Source: an uncultured Clostridia bacterium
GTDB lineage: Bacteria > Bacillota > Clostridia > UBA1381
Reading direction: 5' to 3'
Assembly: GCA_959602045.1 (NCBI GenBank)
Contig: CAUGRT010000021.1
Location: forward strand, 1-46,904
DNA: 46,904 nt
Shown here: one piece after another, positions 34,992 through 44,234 of the stretch
How the letters are laid out: each line of letters begins with the position of its first letter
Numbering within the stretch: the stretch's first letter is position 1
Notes under the pieces: model-generated
Database searches by the model: none
Told to the model about the DNA's origin: nothing
Seen by the model: the letters and a program-made list of their open reading frames with translations, nothing else
Translations under genes and position numbers: made by a program

Positions 34992-36236
34992 TTAATTAAA
35001 GTTTAAGCTATCATATATCTCATTCGTATATCCGTCATAAATTGTATAATAGTTTCCATCAAAATGTAGCTCAAATCCTCTAATCATGCCGTCCGTCATT
35101 TTAAAGTATCCATAGTGATAGATCCCATCCTCATAGGTTCGGCAGACGCACCAATCGTCACCGCGATTTTCATAATCTACCGTTCCGGGGTAAGATGATT
35201 TGAAATTATTCTGCACCGTTTCAACCGATAAATTGGAACTGTTGTTGCTTCCGCATATATTAAGCGTAGCGGTGTCGTCCGGAGCTTTGTATGAACGTCT
35301 GACAAACGGATCACTGCTGTACGCTTCTGTAAAATGAGTAGGATATGTGCAAGTGAAGTTATATGCCGAATCCGTATATGTATTATATATTGGACGACCT
35401 ACGACACCTCTCGTTTTTTGATTCTTTACCGACGAACCATTGTCTGATGAGCCGCCTGTGTTGCTGTCAGACCTTTCTATATCAGGTCGCTTATCTGATA
35501 AATACGACCGCAAAGCATATCCCGTCATTCCATGATAAATAACCTTTGCAAAGCCGTTCTGTGCAGGCTCGACATAGCTCACCGGATCACCTAACGGAAT
35601 TTCTTTTAATACTGTCGAGGAAACATCAGGATTTTCCCTCAGAGAAATATATTTTTCGCAGTTTACCACATAATACGTTTCCAGCTTACTCGCATCAGCA
35701 CTTTTGTTTTCTGTTGATGCATTTCCGGGGTTCTGCGTATTTGCAGGCTTGGGCGAAGCGGTTATCCCCACATGTTCGTCGCCGCCTTCCGGTGAACTGC
35801 TGTTCAATATATAGCCGGTAGCAGCTGCCGCCGCTCCCCAAATCAGAGCAGCCGAAACAATGATTACAATTCCAACTTTTTTTGAATGGGATTTTCCGGG
35901 GATGTCAGCATCATCATTTGAGTGAAGCGCCTTTCCGCAATTATTGCATCTCCGCATGTAATCCGGATTTTTTGTCCCGCACTTGCCGCAGAAAATAAAA
36001 TGCTCGTCCGCAGTTTTCCGGTTGATTGTCGCGCCGCAGTTTCCACAGAACTCCGTTCCGATTTCAATTTCGGCGCCACACTCACCACAAAAATTCATTG
36101 TTGTTTTAGCTTCCGAAGCGTTTCCCTCTATGCCCCCATTGCCCGAATGATCATTCCCTTGCAGAATTTTTTGTCCGCAATTATCACAAAACAAGGCATT
36201 ATCCGGCAGTTCATTGCCACAACTTAGACATTTCAT
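34992..36236 (-). CDS. triple zinc-ribbon membrane protein with SH3-like domain
   Basis: A 414-aa protein. Three zinc ribbons lie at the cytoplasmic N-terminus (C3/C6/C17/C20, C50/C53/C64/C67, C83/C86/C97/C100), followed by a single membrane segment (about 121-144) and an extracytoplasmic part. That part has an SH3b-like domain (about 195-250; YISLRENPDVSSTVLKEI..., GYALRSYLS), which typically binds cell wall, and a C-terminal domain starting YNFTCTYPTHF that resembles PsbP/Mog1-like folds. The layout parallels staphylococcal TcaA and Bacillus YvbJ, membrane proteins with an N-terminal zinc ribbon. It is the last gene of the cluster, 18 bases after the previous one being translated from GGGGAG. 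Its ligand is unknown. Confidence 0.82.
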   Translation of the reverse strand: MKCLSCGNELPDNALFCDNCGQKILQGNDHSGNGGIEGNASEAKTTMNFCGECGAEIEIGTEFCGNCGATINRKTADEHFIFCGKCGTKNPDYMRRCNNCGKALHSNDDADIPGKSHSKKVGIVIIVSAALIWGAAAAATGYILNSSSPEGGDEHVGITASPKPANTQNPGNASTENKSADASKLETYYVVNCEKYISLRENPDVSSTVLKEIPLGDPVSYVEPAQNGFAKVIYHGMTGYALRSYLSDKRPDIERSDSNTGGSSDNGSSVKNQKTRGVVGRPIYNTYTDSAYNFTCTYPTHFTEAYSSDPFVRRSYKAPDDTATLNICGSNNSSNLSVETVQNNFKSSYPGTVDYENRGDDWCVCRTYEDGIYHYGYFKMTDGMIRGFELHFDGNYYTIYDGYTNEIYDSLNFN

Positions 36237-36254
36237 ATTCGCTCCCCCTGTCTT

Positions 36255-37274
36255 TTAAAACGCCGGATCAACGGTATAATCGCAAATATACCAGTTTCCG
36301 TTGTCATTTTCTAATTTATATACCCAATGATCGGTAGTAACTTTAGCTACACCATTTTCATTAATATTCATCTCTTCAGCAACCCAAACATAATAATATC
36401 CACTCCCCTGACGCGCGTTGATTACATCTATATTCTTATAAGATTGGTTTAATGTCGGATGCTTTTGCTTATATTCAACTTGTTGATTATACGCTGTTGT
36501 TCCTTTCTTCAAATATGACGGCACCGCATCTGTAATTTCATTCATATAATCTGCACACTGCGAATCAAATTCTTCAATCACAGCCTTCAGCGAATTAAAT
36601 GTTTTATCATCCGTCAAAACCGTGTTATGTATGTCCGGCATCCTTTTATAGGTTAAAGATGAATCATATAAATCTGTCCTATGTAAAGTTGCGGTTTGGT
36701 CTTCATTTGAAACAGGTATTTCCTCGGTAGCTGCCGCTGTCGCCTCGGGTGTTGCCGTGGCGGATGGCGACACCCTCGGTGAAGTTTTATCTTTATTCTC
36801 CGAATTGTAAATTGTGGAAGTGTTTGTCGGAATACCGGTATTCGCATAGATATCAGTCTTCCGCGGATACATCATATACCCCAGAATAACTGCTGCTATC
36901 AAAATACAAGCAATAACAATTACCGCAACAACTATGCCTGTCCGTTTTCTCTTTTTTACAGATTTGCCGGGCATAATCTCCTCGGATTGAATATCGCCGA
37001 CAGCAGTACCACATTCACTGCAAAATTGTATACCATCCTCTAATTCCGCACCACAGTTACCGCAAAACACCCTGCTTTTTTCTCCGGTTTGTGCTGCCGA
37101 TTTAATCGGAAAACCACAATTTCCGCAAAAATCCGCATTTTCTTCTATCTCAGCACCGCAATTACCGCAATGACGCTTTTGACTTATTTGTGTATCCGCT
37201 TCAACTTTCTGACCGCAATTATCACAAAACAGTGCGCCATCCTGTATTTCATTACCACAATTTAAACATTTCAT
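36255..37274 (-). CDS. triple zinc-ribbon membrane protein, unknown outer domain
   Basis: A 339-aa protein with three zinc ribbons (C3/C6/C17/C20, C36/C39/C50/C53, C71/C74/C85/C88), a membrane segment (about 113-135), a Thr/Ala/Pro-rich linker and an extracytoplasmic domain of about 150 residues. The outer domain (KTFNSLKAVIEEFDSQC..., GYYYVWVAEEMNINENG, WYICDYTVDPAF) looks like the small NTF2-like/TcaA C-terminal type, but I cannot assign it. The N-terminal half is clearly paralogous to the products at 34992 and 38353. The 193-base gap before it, up to the M15 gene stop, holds no gene I can support. Confidence 0.78.
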   Translation of the reverse strand: MKCLNCGNEIQDGALFCDNCGQKVEADTQISQKRHCGNCGAEIEENADFCGNCGFPIKSAAQTGEKSRVFCGNCGAELEDGIQFCSECGTAVGDIQSEEIMPGKSVKKRKRTGIVVAVIVIACILIAAVILGYMMYPRKTDIYANTGIPTNTSTIYNSENKDKTSPRVSPSATATPEATAAATEEIPVSNEDQTATLHRTDLYDSSLTYKRMPDIHNTVLTDDKTFNSLKAVIEEFDSQCADYMNEITDAVPSYLKKGTTAYNQQVEYKQKHPTLNQSYKNIDVINARQGSGYYYVWVAEEMNINENGVAKVTTDHWVYKLENDNGNWYICDYTVDPAF

Positions 37275-37467
37275 AACATTACTCCAATCCGTTTATTCAT
37301 TGATAATTCCGTCATCATAGCCGGCATATGCTTCATCCACTGTAAACATTCATCTCATATGCATGATCTTCCGGTATCAAATTCCATGTCCCTTGTGAAC
37401 AGCTGCTCAATATTTTCTTTAGCCGATATGTCTATTCCCATATTGATATTAAAATATTCTACATTTG

Positions 37468-38337
37468 TCATGGACTTTTTTGAAAATGCTGGTAATCTCT
37501 ATAGGATGACCACGAGCCGCCCCATTCCCAACCATATTTATTGACGAATATTTTATAGATGTCGGTGTTTACGCCTATATATGCCGCCTTTGCAATCTCG
37601 CTGCTCCATGCAGATACATCTCGTGACCAATATTCGCTCGCATTCTGGTGTGATCCTGTCCCTTCGGAGCTCACATAAGGATTAATTTGCGGATTTATAT
37701 CAATAGCGCACCCCAGAGCATGCTTTGACAATCTTCCGGAACCGTCCGTAGATTCTCGATAATTAAAAGCGGATGTATTATTATTTTCTATTGACAAAAA
37801 ATCATCAGCATTATAATAGTCGACTAATTGCATACACTCAATAGGATATTGAATATCAAACAATTCCGCAAATATATCCAGCGTTTCATCCGCCAGACCG
37901 GCATTAACAACCATATGCCCATCGGTTACATTATAATTAAAATCATAATGTGGAATTGTCAAATAAGCCAAATCGTCAAATGTTACAGACGCATTTTGTG
38001 GCATAGAATTTCCTTGCATTATTTCCTTTATATCTTCAGGAATGGGTTGCCGGTCACCTCTTCTTTTTATGGGTTGGTTTGTCGGTGCCGGCGTAATTTC
38101 CGGTGTTGGCGCAAAAGTCGCCTGCTCGGAAACAACCGCAGGAGTTGAATTGGTTATCATCGTATCACTTTTGACATCTGATATATTTGAATTGTTTCTT
38201 TGTCCTACTGCAATGTATATAACAAAAATCAACGCCATTGCAATTACTGAAATTAGTATTGCTCTTACAATTATCTTTTTACGTTTCCGCGATTTTCTCC
38301 TCCGTTGAATTTTTTTCATTTCTTTTCGTATATCCAT
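37468..38337 (-). CDS. membrane-anchored M15-type wall peptidase
   Basis: A 289-aa protein. A very basic cytoplasmic N-terminus (RRRKSRKRKK) and a membrane segment (about 22-44) are followed by a Pro/Thr linker and a C-terminal M15 (VanY/L-Ala-D-Glu peptidase-like) zinc peptidase domain. The metal ligands are visible: His206 (SKHALG), Asp213 (AIDINPQINPY) and His284 (DYQHF), with WEWGGSW just before. It would cleave peptidoglycan stem peptides outside the membrane. It is the only member of this stretch without a zinc ribbon, but it starts 15 bases after the 38353 gene stop and is plainly co-transcribed, linking the system to the cell wall. Confidence 0.85.
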   Translation of the reverse strand: MDIRKEMKKIQRRRKSRKRKKIIVRAILISVIAMALIFVIYIAVGQRNNSNISDVKSDTMITNSTPAVVSEQATFAPTPEITPAPTNQPIKRRGDRQPIPEDIKEIMQGNSMPQNASVTFDDLAYLTIPHYDFNYNVTDGHMVVNAGLADETLDIFAELFDIQYPIECMQLVDYYNADDFLSIENNNTSAFNYRESTDGSGRLSKHALGCAIDINPQINPYVSSEGTGSHQNASEYWSRDVSAWSSEIAKAAYIGVNTDIYKIFVNKYGWEWGGSWSSYRDYQHFQKSP

Positions 38338-38352
38338 TTTTGTTAATCTCCA

Positions 38353-39330
38353 TTAATACGCGGATAAATAAGTTATTGCAGTATCGTTCCATTTTTTCCC
38401 TTTGTATAAACTGTTTATTGTAAGCCTGATATATGTTGTGTTTATTGGCTTATCCAAATCAATTTTTATCAGATCCATTGTGTCATCCAACTTTACAGTT
38501 TTTGATTGTCCGTCACTGAAAGAAAGTGTGCAATCTTTAACTCTGTTGTTGTTTCTCCATATCTCATCACTTTTGTGATAGCCGTTTAATATCATAATAC
38601 CGTTGACGCATTGAAGTTCCGAAGCATTTATTTGTATCCATTCGGATACACCGCCATTGCTTTCCGTTGCCGGCGCCCATTTCGTCGCTTTATCCGAGTT
38701 TAAAACAGCGTCGGTTGAATATTGACCTCCTTCTGTATCCGTACCACGCATACCCGATGCGGTAGCATATGTAAAAATCGGTGCCTGGGATTGCGCCTGT
38801 GCGGTCGGTGCGGCTGTGCTTATACTATTGGATGTATTGTTGTATTTCTTGTCCGGTATCTGATTTTTGTCCGACTGTTCCGAACCTGATGTGTTGTTAT
38901 GAACCACGTTTTCTTCAGTGTGATCCGAAAAATAAAAGATATATGCTACACCCACAATATCCAATAGTATTATAATCGTAACCACTAAAATAATTATTGT
39001 CGACAATACGCTTTTTCTTTTCGTTGGCGTACTTGTGATCTCATCATCTGCGGCGCCTATGGCAGCGCCACATTCACCGCAAAATTTCATGTCATTCTCT
39101 ATTTCCGCACCGCAATTTCCGCAGAATATATGATTTTTTTTCGTTTGTACTTTTGTCTCGACAGACCAACCGCAGTTACCACAAAAAACCGCATTTCTTT
39201 CTATCTCGGCACCACAGTTACTGCAAAAACGCTTTTGATTTATTTGTGCATGTATTTCTGCTTTATGACCACAATGATCACAAAACAATGCATCATCCGG
39301 CATCGCACTGCCACAATTCGAACATGTCAT
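38353..39330 (-). CDS. triple zinc-ribbon membrane protein with NADase-type glycan-binding domain
   Basis: A 325-aa protein with zinc ribbons at C3/C6/C17/C20, C36/C39/C50/C53 and C70/C73/C84/C87, a membrane segment (about 109-133), a low-complexity linker and an extracytoplasmic domain (about 190-325). That domain (DAVLNSDKATKWAPA, WIQINASELQCVNGIMILN, VKDCTLSFSDG, TTYIRLTINSLYKG) matches my recollection of the discoidin-like NADase-type glycan-binding module. It would bind cell-surface or wall sugars outside and carry zinc ribbons inside. The ribosome binding site is AAAGGTG, 33 bases after the protease gene. Confidence 0.82.
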   Translation of the reverse strand: MTCSNCGSAMPDDALFCDHCGHKAEIHAQINQKRFCSNCGAEIERNAVFCGNCGWSVETKVQTKKNHIFCGNCGAEIENDMKFCGECGAAIGAADDEITSTPTKRKSVLSTIIILVVTIIILLDIVGVAYIFYFSDHTEENVVHNNTSGSEQSDKNQIPDKKYNNTSNSISTAAPTAQAQSQAPIFTYATASGMRGTDTEGGQYSTDAVLNSDKATKWAPATESNGGVSEWIQINASELQCVNGIMILNGYHKSDEIWRNNNRVKDCTLSFSDGQSKTVKLDDTMDLIKIDLDKPINTTYIRLTINSLYKGKKWNDTAITYLSAY

Positions 39331-39363
39331 AATTCAAACACCTTTTCTTGTATTAATATTCAT

Positions 39364-42330
39364 TTATTCCATTTTATTGCCGCACTTCGGGCAGAAATTT
39401 TTATCTCCTGACACCACGTTGCCGCAATGCATACAAAATCTCTTTTGCATTGACTTTTTCTTGATTGCCCTTTCAGCCGACTTTCTTCTCCATTTTTTGA
39501 TTTGAATATACAAAATCAGCAGAATTATCAACACTCCCACGATGTATACGATATAGCGAATATAGGAATAATCCACAATTTTACCCTCGCTGTTGGCTTT
39601 TGCCTTATATTTTAAATCATATTTTCCATCCCCATCGGAATCTACATTCAGCATAGTAGCGGAAGTATTGCTTGCAACGGTATCGATTTGAGTTTGGGGA
39701 GATATTTCAAGGTTACTGAACTTCCGCATATCGCTATATTCGCCGCTTTCATCCATAAAACCGATTGTATAATTCATTTTTCCGGTACCATTACCTTCGA
39801 TTTGCACATCATAGTCCGTACCCTCCTTTAAACGCAGAATTTTAATTCTGTTATCCGTGTCGCTTCCCGACTCGCTTTTATTTTCCTCAAATGTGAGCGA
39901 GCCAAAGCTTGTCCGCTCATTTGTATTGTCTTGATCAGAACGGAGCGTTTCACCGTTATATGTGACTGTTACATCGACAGGGCAGGCAATACGAACATAT
40001 ATGTATTTTTGACCGTTAATCTGATCGGCAATATCGCCAAAGAAAAACTTCAAATCATCTGCGTCGGCAACTTCATAGTGACAGCCATCACTTGCGATTT
40101 TTTCCATTAAGACTTGAGCATCGGATTTTCCGCTCGCCATGCTTTTAAAAAATCCTAATGTATAAATATAGGTTCCCTCTGCCTTGATACTGTCGGCATA
40201 AGAAATAAGCTCATCACCGACCTTGCCTTCATTAGGTTCGCCATCGCTCATCAGCACAATGATTCTTTTCTTTGCATTGCTCGCTGCAAGCATTTCCTTT
40301 GCTTTCATTAATCCTGATTCAATATTTGTTCCGCCGCCGTCGGTTATACTATTGGCTATTGACGTCAATGACTGTTCATCAACAGAAAAATCCGAAAGCA
40401 TACTTGCGGAACTATCATATGTAACAATTCCTATGCTTGCGTTCTCCTTTAAAATCGTGTTTATAAAATTTGACGAAGCTTTTTTTGTTTCCTCCATAGG
40501 CTTGCCGGACATGCTGCCGGAAACATCCAAAACAAGAACGATGTCACGTTCATCTGAGGTGGTTCGAACAGAACTGCCCGTTCTTGAACTGTCGTTCTTA
40601 CCTATCTTAGTCTTAATTGCCGCTTGTACTGCAGCCGCGGCGTCAATCATATAATATGTACTTTTATCGCTCCATTGTCTGCTTAATACCTTTTTAGTTG
40701 CAGTATCAGTTATAATTTTCTTAACCGCTCCGGAAGACATGCTTTGATCCACCGACCATGTTAAAGCGGTAATTCCAGCAACTATCGGAGAAGCCATGGA
40801 AGTGCCGTCCATATATCCATATGAACCATCTATTCCTCCAGTTTTAATTGTGGAAAAAACATTAACTCCCGGCGCACAAACCGTGATTGTATTACCATAA
40901 TTAGAAAATTTCGCAAGTTGATAGTCGCCTCTTTTTTTTGTATCGTCCACAGCAGCAACAACCATAAACGAATCCATTACATCCTGCACTGTGATTGATT
41001 TTTCTGTTTTGGCTCCCTTTTGACTATATTCAGCAAATACATTTTCAACCAATTGTTTATCTATACCAGAAAACCATCCATTATACTCCTTTGCATTAAG
41101 ACCATTAGACCAATTATCACCATTACCTGCCGATTGAACTACCAAAAAATCCGTATCATAGCTGTCTAATAAATATATCAAGCATACAACCGCGTTATGT
41201 GCCATTTCAGATGATACTTTTTTTGTCTCTTCTTTATTTGTATACTTTACACCACTTGACATATTTATAACTTTGCACTCATTTTGTATACATTGATTTA
41301 TGCCATCATAAAGAGAGCTGACCGTTATATTATTCTTCTTTTGCTTTGAGGTTGCATAGAAATCGACGCCATAAAGCGAAACATTATCCAATATACCGCT
41401 GATACCTTTATTATTATTTATTGTCGCTCCAATGACTCCCGCAACATGAGTACCATGATTTTCCGAACTATTTAAACTATTATTTAAAACGCTAATGCTT
41501 AAATCCTCATGACTTGTATCAAAACCATTATCCACAATGCCAACTCTTATACCGGAAAAATATCTGCTGTATTCCCATGCCGAAATAACATTCGTCGCTT
41601 CAATCCACCAGTTAGTTCCGGAGGGATTTGATTCGTCCCAGTCGACTCCAAAAGAGCCTTGAAAAGTATCTCGCCATGGATCGTTTGGTATACTGTTGAC
41701 AGTTGTTGTGACAACAACATCAATAATTGCGTCTTTTACTATATCATTAGCCAATAAATCATCGCAGATTTTTTGCAATTCGCTTTTATCCGCAGGTTTT
41801 ACCTGTATTTGGTATTGATTCAGTCCATCAATCTTTCCGACAATTTTCCCGTTAATAGCCTTTGCAATATTATTTATGTCGTCTGTCGATGCATCCTTTC
41901 TGAAAAACACCAACACCATATTGTTTACATATCCCAGACTTTTATTGTCATTTTCATAAACTATATTTTCTTCATTTGGAATATAGCAACCTTCAGATGC
42001 TTGTGCGGAAAAAGCCGGATCAGAACGGTCGAAAATCACCTCTATTACATTTTCAACAACAGGTATATTCACAATACCCAAATAAACCAATATGCTCATT
42101 GTTCCGCTTTCCAACAACAGTAATACAAAAACAATGATCAATAACCTCAAGCAAACCCTCTTAATTTTTTGCCCAATTGTGAGCTTCGCCTTTTTTTCTT
42201 TTTTTATTGCTTTTTTATAATCTTTTTTTGCCGTCCTTTTTTCTTTTCCGCTCATAGACTTACTACAGTTAGGACACAAGCCGGTCTTTTCATCAAGCTT
42301 TTGCCCGCATTTTTTACAAAATTTCTGCAT
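39364..42330 (-). CDS. zinc ribbon - TM - subtilisin protease - VWA - TM - zinc ribbon protein
   Basis: A 988-aa protein with an unusual order. An N-terminal zinc ribbon (C5/C8/C19/C22) and a Lys-rich segment precede a membrane segment (about 61-85), then a propeptide-like region (about 135-215) and an S8 subtilisin domain. The triad is intact: Asp267 (VGIVDNGFD), His292 (NHGTHVAG), Ser511 (GTSMASP), with the oxyanion Asn403. A VWA domain with a full MIDAS follows (D602-S604-S606 in DVSGSMS, T668, D696), then a Ca-loop-like DVDSDGDGKYD (896-906), a second membrane segment (about 925-943) and a C-terminal zinc ribbon (C966/C969/C980/C983). Both zinc ribbons would be cytoplasmic, with protease and VWA outside. 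It is presumably the effector of the cluster, and its target is unknown. Confidence 0.88.
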   Translation of the reverse strand: MQKFCKKCGQKLDEKTGLCPNCSKSMSGKEKRTAKKDYKKAIKKEKKAKLTIGQKIKRVCLRLLIIVFVLLLLESGTMSILVYLGIVNIPVVENVIEVIFDRSDPAFSAQASEGCYIPNEENIVYENDNKSLGYVNNMVLVFFRKDASTDDINNIAKAINGKIVGKIDGLNQYQIQVKPADKSELQKICDDLLANDIVKDAIIDVVVTTTVNSIPNDPWRDTFQGSFGVDWDESNPSGTNWWIEATNVISAWEYSRYFSGIRVGIVDNGFDTSHEDLSISVLNNSLNSSENHGTHVAGVIGATINNNKGISGILDNVSLYGVDFYATSKQKKNNITVSSLYDGINQCIQNECKVINMSSGVKYTNKEETKKVSSEMAHNAVVCLIYLLDSYDTDFLVVQSAGNGDNWSNGLNAKEYNGWFSGIDKQLVENVFAEYSQKGAKTEKSITVQDVMDSFMVVAAVDDTKKRGDYQLAKFSNYGNTITVCAPGVNVFSTIKTGGIDGSYGYMDGTSMASPIVAGITALTWSVDQSMSSGAVKKIITDTATKKVLSRQWSDKSTYYMIDAAAAVQAAIKTKIGKNDSSRTGSSVRTTSDERDIVLVLDVSGSMSGKPMEETKKASSNFINTILKENASIGIVTYDSSASMLSDFSVDEQSLTSIANSITDGGGTNIESGLMKAKEMLAASNAKKRIIVLMSDGEPNEGKVGDELISYADSIKAEGTYIYTLGFFKSMASGKSDAQVLMEKIASDGCHYEVADADDLKFFFGDIADQINGQKYIYVRIACPVDVTVTYNGETLRSDQDNTNERTSFGSLTFEENKSESGSDTDNRIKILRLKEGTDYDVQIEGNGTGKMNYTIGFMDESGEYSDMRKFSNLEISPQTQIDTVASNTSATMLNVDSDGDGKYDLKYKAKANSEGKIVDYSYIRYIVYIVGVLIILLILYIQIKKWRRKSAERAIKKKSMQKRFCMHCGNVVSGDKNFCPKCGNKME

Positions 42331-42346
42331 AATTTATCCCCTTTGG

Positions 42347-42387
42347 CAAGGGCAGAGAGCAGGTTATTCTCTGTCCCTCTGCCTTTG
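42347..42387. promoter_or_regulatory. hairpin just upstream of the protease-VWA gene
   Basis: Arms 42347-42359 and 42375-42387 pair at 11 of 13 positions, plus one G.T-type pair. On the minus-strand transcript the stem ends two to three bases before the AAAGGGG ribosome binding site of the gene starting at 42330, and no U-run follows. It could limit ribosome access to, or mark processing before, this gene alone. Confidence 0.45.
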
Positions 42388-42415
42388 TATGTATTTGTTT
42401 TTAATCTTCTTATTA

Positions 42416-43504
42416 TTACGGTTCTACTGTAGCGATTTCATTTCCGTCATAATCTATTAAAATCAGTTTACTGCCCGATGATTTTGCAAATCCGCCATTA
42501 ACTTCGGTCAATCCGTAATACGGCGTTCCCAATTCCTCAACTTCACCACTGCTGATGCTAAACCTATATAATTTATTGTAGTTTAAATAATACACATATC
42601 CGTTTGCGCATATAAACGAATCTATATTTTTGATTTCCGGATATTCCCGTTCTCCGTTGCCGCCCAAACTCATAGCAAAGAGACCTCCGGAAATATTGTT
42701 GCATACAATTTGATTTCCTGCAAATGAAAATTCGGATATTGAATTATCGGTTAATTTTTCCTCTTTCCCTGTATTTAGAGCTACTCTTATAAATCTTTTG
42801 TCCAAATATGATGAATCTGACAGAATCATGTATATGTAACCCTTATACATTTTGGCTTTAATTAGGTTTTCTCCGCTATCTCCGTTATAAAGAACAACAG
42901 AGTAACCGCCGTATTTCGCCGAATTCAACTTTTTTGTTATCGTGCCATTTGAAGCTACAACATAATTATATCTTCCGGATATAAAGATATTGTCATCCAT
43001 ATTGCATCTAATATCTTCAACTTTTTCAACATCGCGGGATTTATCGGAAGCCTTATAGCAGTTTCCATTGTCGTCAAATCCATATATGCCGTTGTTTGTG
43101 GCGACAGCAGGAAGTATGGGTTTATTTGAAACCTTTGTTATTGTGTTGGAGGCTTTATCCATTCTGTATAAAGCGTCCGACGCAAAATATATACATGAAT
43201 TTGTTTCGCATATATCCGACAGTTTATTTGCCTGCTGCAATTCATCCCTTACCGGAACGTTTAAAACACCGAACTGCACCTTAAGAATATTGACTGCTGC
43301 TATTATAAAAAAGATAAGTACCAATACAATGGTTAAAAGGCTTTTTACACCGGTATTTTTCTCCGCAGCTGTCACGATTTCCGCACTAACTTGCGGCTTT
43401 ATGGGGTTATTGATATCGGCTCGGCTTGCCCGAAGCGGTGCTCCGCATTGAATACAAAAATTCGTCCCATCCTTGTTTTCTTTACCACATTTATTACAAA
43501 ACAT
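42416..43504 (-). CDS. zinc-ribbon membrane protein with propeller-like outer domain (DUF5050-like)
   Basis: A 362-aa protein with one zinc ribbon (C3/C6/C17/C20), a linker, a membrane segment (about 55-74) and an extracytoplasmic domain of about 270 residues. The outer part repeats short units such as CIYFASDALYRMD, GYIYMILSDSS and GYVYYLNYNKLYRFS, typical of DUF5050-like beta-propellers that are often found in clostridial envelope proteins. A binding rather than catalytic role is likely. The ribosome binding site GAGGTGA is strong, and the gene lies 11 bases after the 43516 gene stop. Confidence 0.8.
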   Translation of the reverse strand: MFCNKCGKENKDGTNFCIQCGAPLRASRADINNPIKPQVSAEIVTAAEKNTGVKSLLTIVLVLIFFIIAAVNILKVQFGVLNVPVRDELQQANKLSDICETNSCIYFASDALYRMDKASNTITKVSNKPILPAVATNNGIYGFDDNGNCYKASDKSRDVEKVEDIRCNMDDNIFISGRYNYVVASNGTITKKLNSAKYGGYSVVLYNGDSGENLIKAKMYKGYIYMILSDSSYLDKRFIRVALNTGKEEKLTDNSISEFSFAGNQIVCNNISGGLFAMSLGGNGEREYPEIKNIDSFICANGYVYYLNYNKLYRFSISSGEVEELGTPYYGLTEVNGGFAKSSGSKLILIDYDGNEIATVEP

Positions 43505-43515
43505 ATCCGTTCACC

Positions 43516-44076
43516 TCACTTTGCCGTTTTCGGCGCAATCAGCCCCAGTATCGCCGCTAAAATCTCAAGAACAATGATCGTTACCGCTTTTGATTTATAT
43601 ACCCCGGACATTATGCTGAAAAATTTCATAAATCCGTTGGATTTTGCAAAAAGAACATTGATCAGACAAAGAGCTATGGTTATAATGATTATCACAATAG
43701 CCGCACCTGCAATTGATGTGGATCTATCATTTTTAATGTTTAATAAGAACAACAGCGCAGGAATACAGCTCCACATTCCAACAGCAAAATAAACTACCGC
43801 AAAAACAGCGGTTCTTGTATATAACATAGACTGCGCCGCCATATTTCCGGCTTGCTTGCAACACACGGTAAGCATCACAAGCGCCGCAACAGCAAACAGA
43901 ATCGCTGACAAGGCATGCGCAAGAAATGCCGAATCAAATTTCGGTAAATTGACTTCACTCGTAACGACATTCGTTTGCACTGTAGTATTTTTCTCCGGTA
44001 CCCCGTTATCAGCACCGCACTGATTGCAGAACTTTTCATCCCCCATAGGACTGCCGCAGTTTATACAATATCTCAT
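43516..44076 (-). CDS. zinc-ribbon protein with four membrane segments
   Basis: A 186-aa protein with an N-terminal zinc ribbon (C4/C7/C17/C20), a short linker, then four hydrophobic segments (about 51-73, 88-113, 121-144, 163-182) and a very short tail. There is no sizeable outer domain, so unlike its neighbours it probably works within the membrane, for example as an assembly partner. The ribosome binding site is AAAGGA. The 158-base gap before it contains a 6-bp inverted repeat, AGAACATAATGTGTTCT, and no gene. Confidence 0.75.
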   Translation of the reverse strand: MRYCINCGSPMGDEKFCNQCGADNGVPEKNTTVQTNVVTSEVNLPKFDSAFLAHALSAILFAVAALVMLTVCCKQAGNMAAQSMLYTRTAVFAVVYFAVGMWSCIPALLFLLNIKNDRSTSIAGAAIVIIIITIALCLINVLFAKSNGFMKFFSIMSGVYKSKAVTIIVLEILAAILGLIAPKTAK

Positions 44077-44234
44077 ATCACATCAATCCTTTCATTTATA
44101 AAATCATCTTCCATTCGAAAAATCGACATCTGTTTTTATCAGAACACATTATGTTCTCTTATGATTAATTTATAACTTCCACCCAAAACACTCTACTGTT
44201 TTATTTTAATTTTTCATAAAGCTTGACCAGAATT

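Noticed and set aside
34600..35000. tRNA gene as integrase attachment site
   Set aside because: The hairpin at 34883-34926 has no cloverleaf, anticodon or T-loop signature.
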